The translations under genes and the position numbers were made by a program. A DNA stretch of 13,315 bases from Desulfobacteraceae bacterium (GTDB taxonomy: Bacteria > Desulfobacterota > Desulfobacteria > Desulfobacterales > SURF-15), in NCBI GenBank assembly GCA_003599475.1, contig QZKK01000160.1:1-13315 (forward strand), read 5' to 3'. Below the pieces are notes generated by a model that had not been told where the DNA came from, made no database searches, and worked only from the letters and a program-made list of their open reading frames with translations. Below, in pieces: positions 13,234 through 13,315 of the stretch. Within the stretch, counting starts at the first letter, position 1. Each line of letters opens with the position of its first letter.

Positions 13234-13315
13234 ATGCATACATTGCTTTTCCTGAACCCGGGGCACTTTCATGCGGCCCTGGTGCTGCGTGAAGGCCATC
13301 CGAGCCTCTCCGATG
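13234..13315 (+). CDS. N-terminal start of a putative oxidoreductase (Gfo/Idh/MocA-associated), truncated by window end
   Basis: ATG 13234 opens 27 codons, reading on to the window edge: MHTLLFLNPGHFHAALVLRE followed by GHPSLSD. The NPGHFHAALVLRE text is, from memory, the start of a family annotated as putative oxidoreductase C-terminal-domain proteins, related to Gfo/Idh/MocA dehydrogenases. GGAAGG eight bases upstream is a good ribosome site, similar to that of tctC. Its place after the isomerase/epimerase fits a sugar-oxidation cluster. Only the first 27 residues are visible. Confidence 0.65.
   Translation, partial: MHTLLFLNPGHFHAALVLREGHPSLSD

Overview
The window looks like chromosomal DNA of a Gram-negative bacterium, most plausibly a Desulfobacterota (deltaproteobacterial) lineage. 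This is an inference from gene style: strong GGAGG ribosome sites, a RAYT transposase with a DnaA-like tail, a HicB antitoxin, a TctABC transporter, and linkers built of degenerate short-period repeats. No marker gene fixes the taxon. The left 2 kb is visibly more A+T-rich and looks like a mobile/accessory zone. The rest is G+C-richer metabolic DNA.

Left zone (1-2020): the C-terminal end of an unrecognised gene; a REP-associated tyrosine transposase; a double-hairpin BIME-like repeat; a hicB antitoxin; and what reads as the first eight codons of a decayed hicA toxin. A metallo-beta-lactamase-fold hydrolase (2097-3044, TTG start) follows behind its own candidate promoter.

Middle zone (3260-6364, + strand): a tight cluster of an iron-type alcohol dehydrogenase, a GalU-type UTP:sugar-1-phosphate uridylyltransferase and a GHMP kinase resembling plant glucuronokinase. 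The kinase and uridylyltransferase would convert a free sugar, perhaps glucuronate, to sugar-1-phosphate and then UDP-sugar. The uridylyltransferase carries one extra G in a G5 run exactly at its catalytic LGD motif, so as given it is broken.

Right zone: convergent to that cluster, on the - strand, lie nagA and nagB (GlcNAc-6-P deacetylase and a GlcN-6-P deaminase). Divergent from nagA is a + strand cluster of tctC, tctB, tctA (tripartite tricarboxylate transporter), a TIM-barrel sugar phosphate isomerase/epimerase, and the first 27 codons of a protein resembling Gfo/Idh/MocA-type oxidoreductases. Together these suggest use of a carboxylated and/or amino-sugar glycan (uronate plus GlcNAc chemistry), but the substrate is inferred, not shown.

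Two structural signals are not explained by the genes. First, a tRNA 3'-half fragment (Leu-UAA-like, - strand) sits just upstream of tctC and diverges at the anticodon loop, as expected for an integration-site scar. Second, nearly every linker in the right two thirds holds a different family of degenerate short-period repeat, and in three genes (GHMP kinase, nagA, epimerase) the repeat runs through the stop codon.
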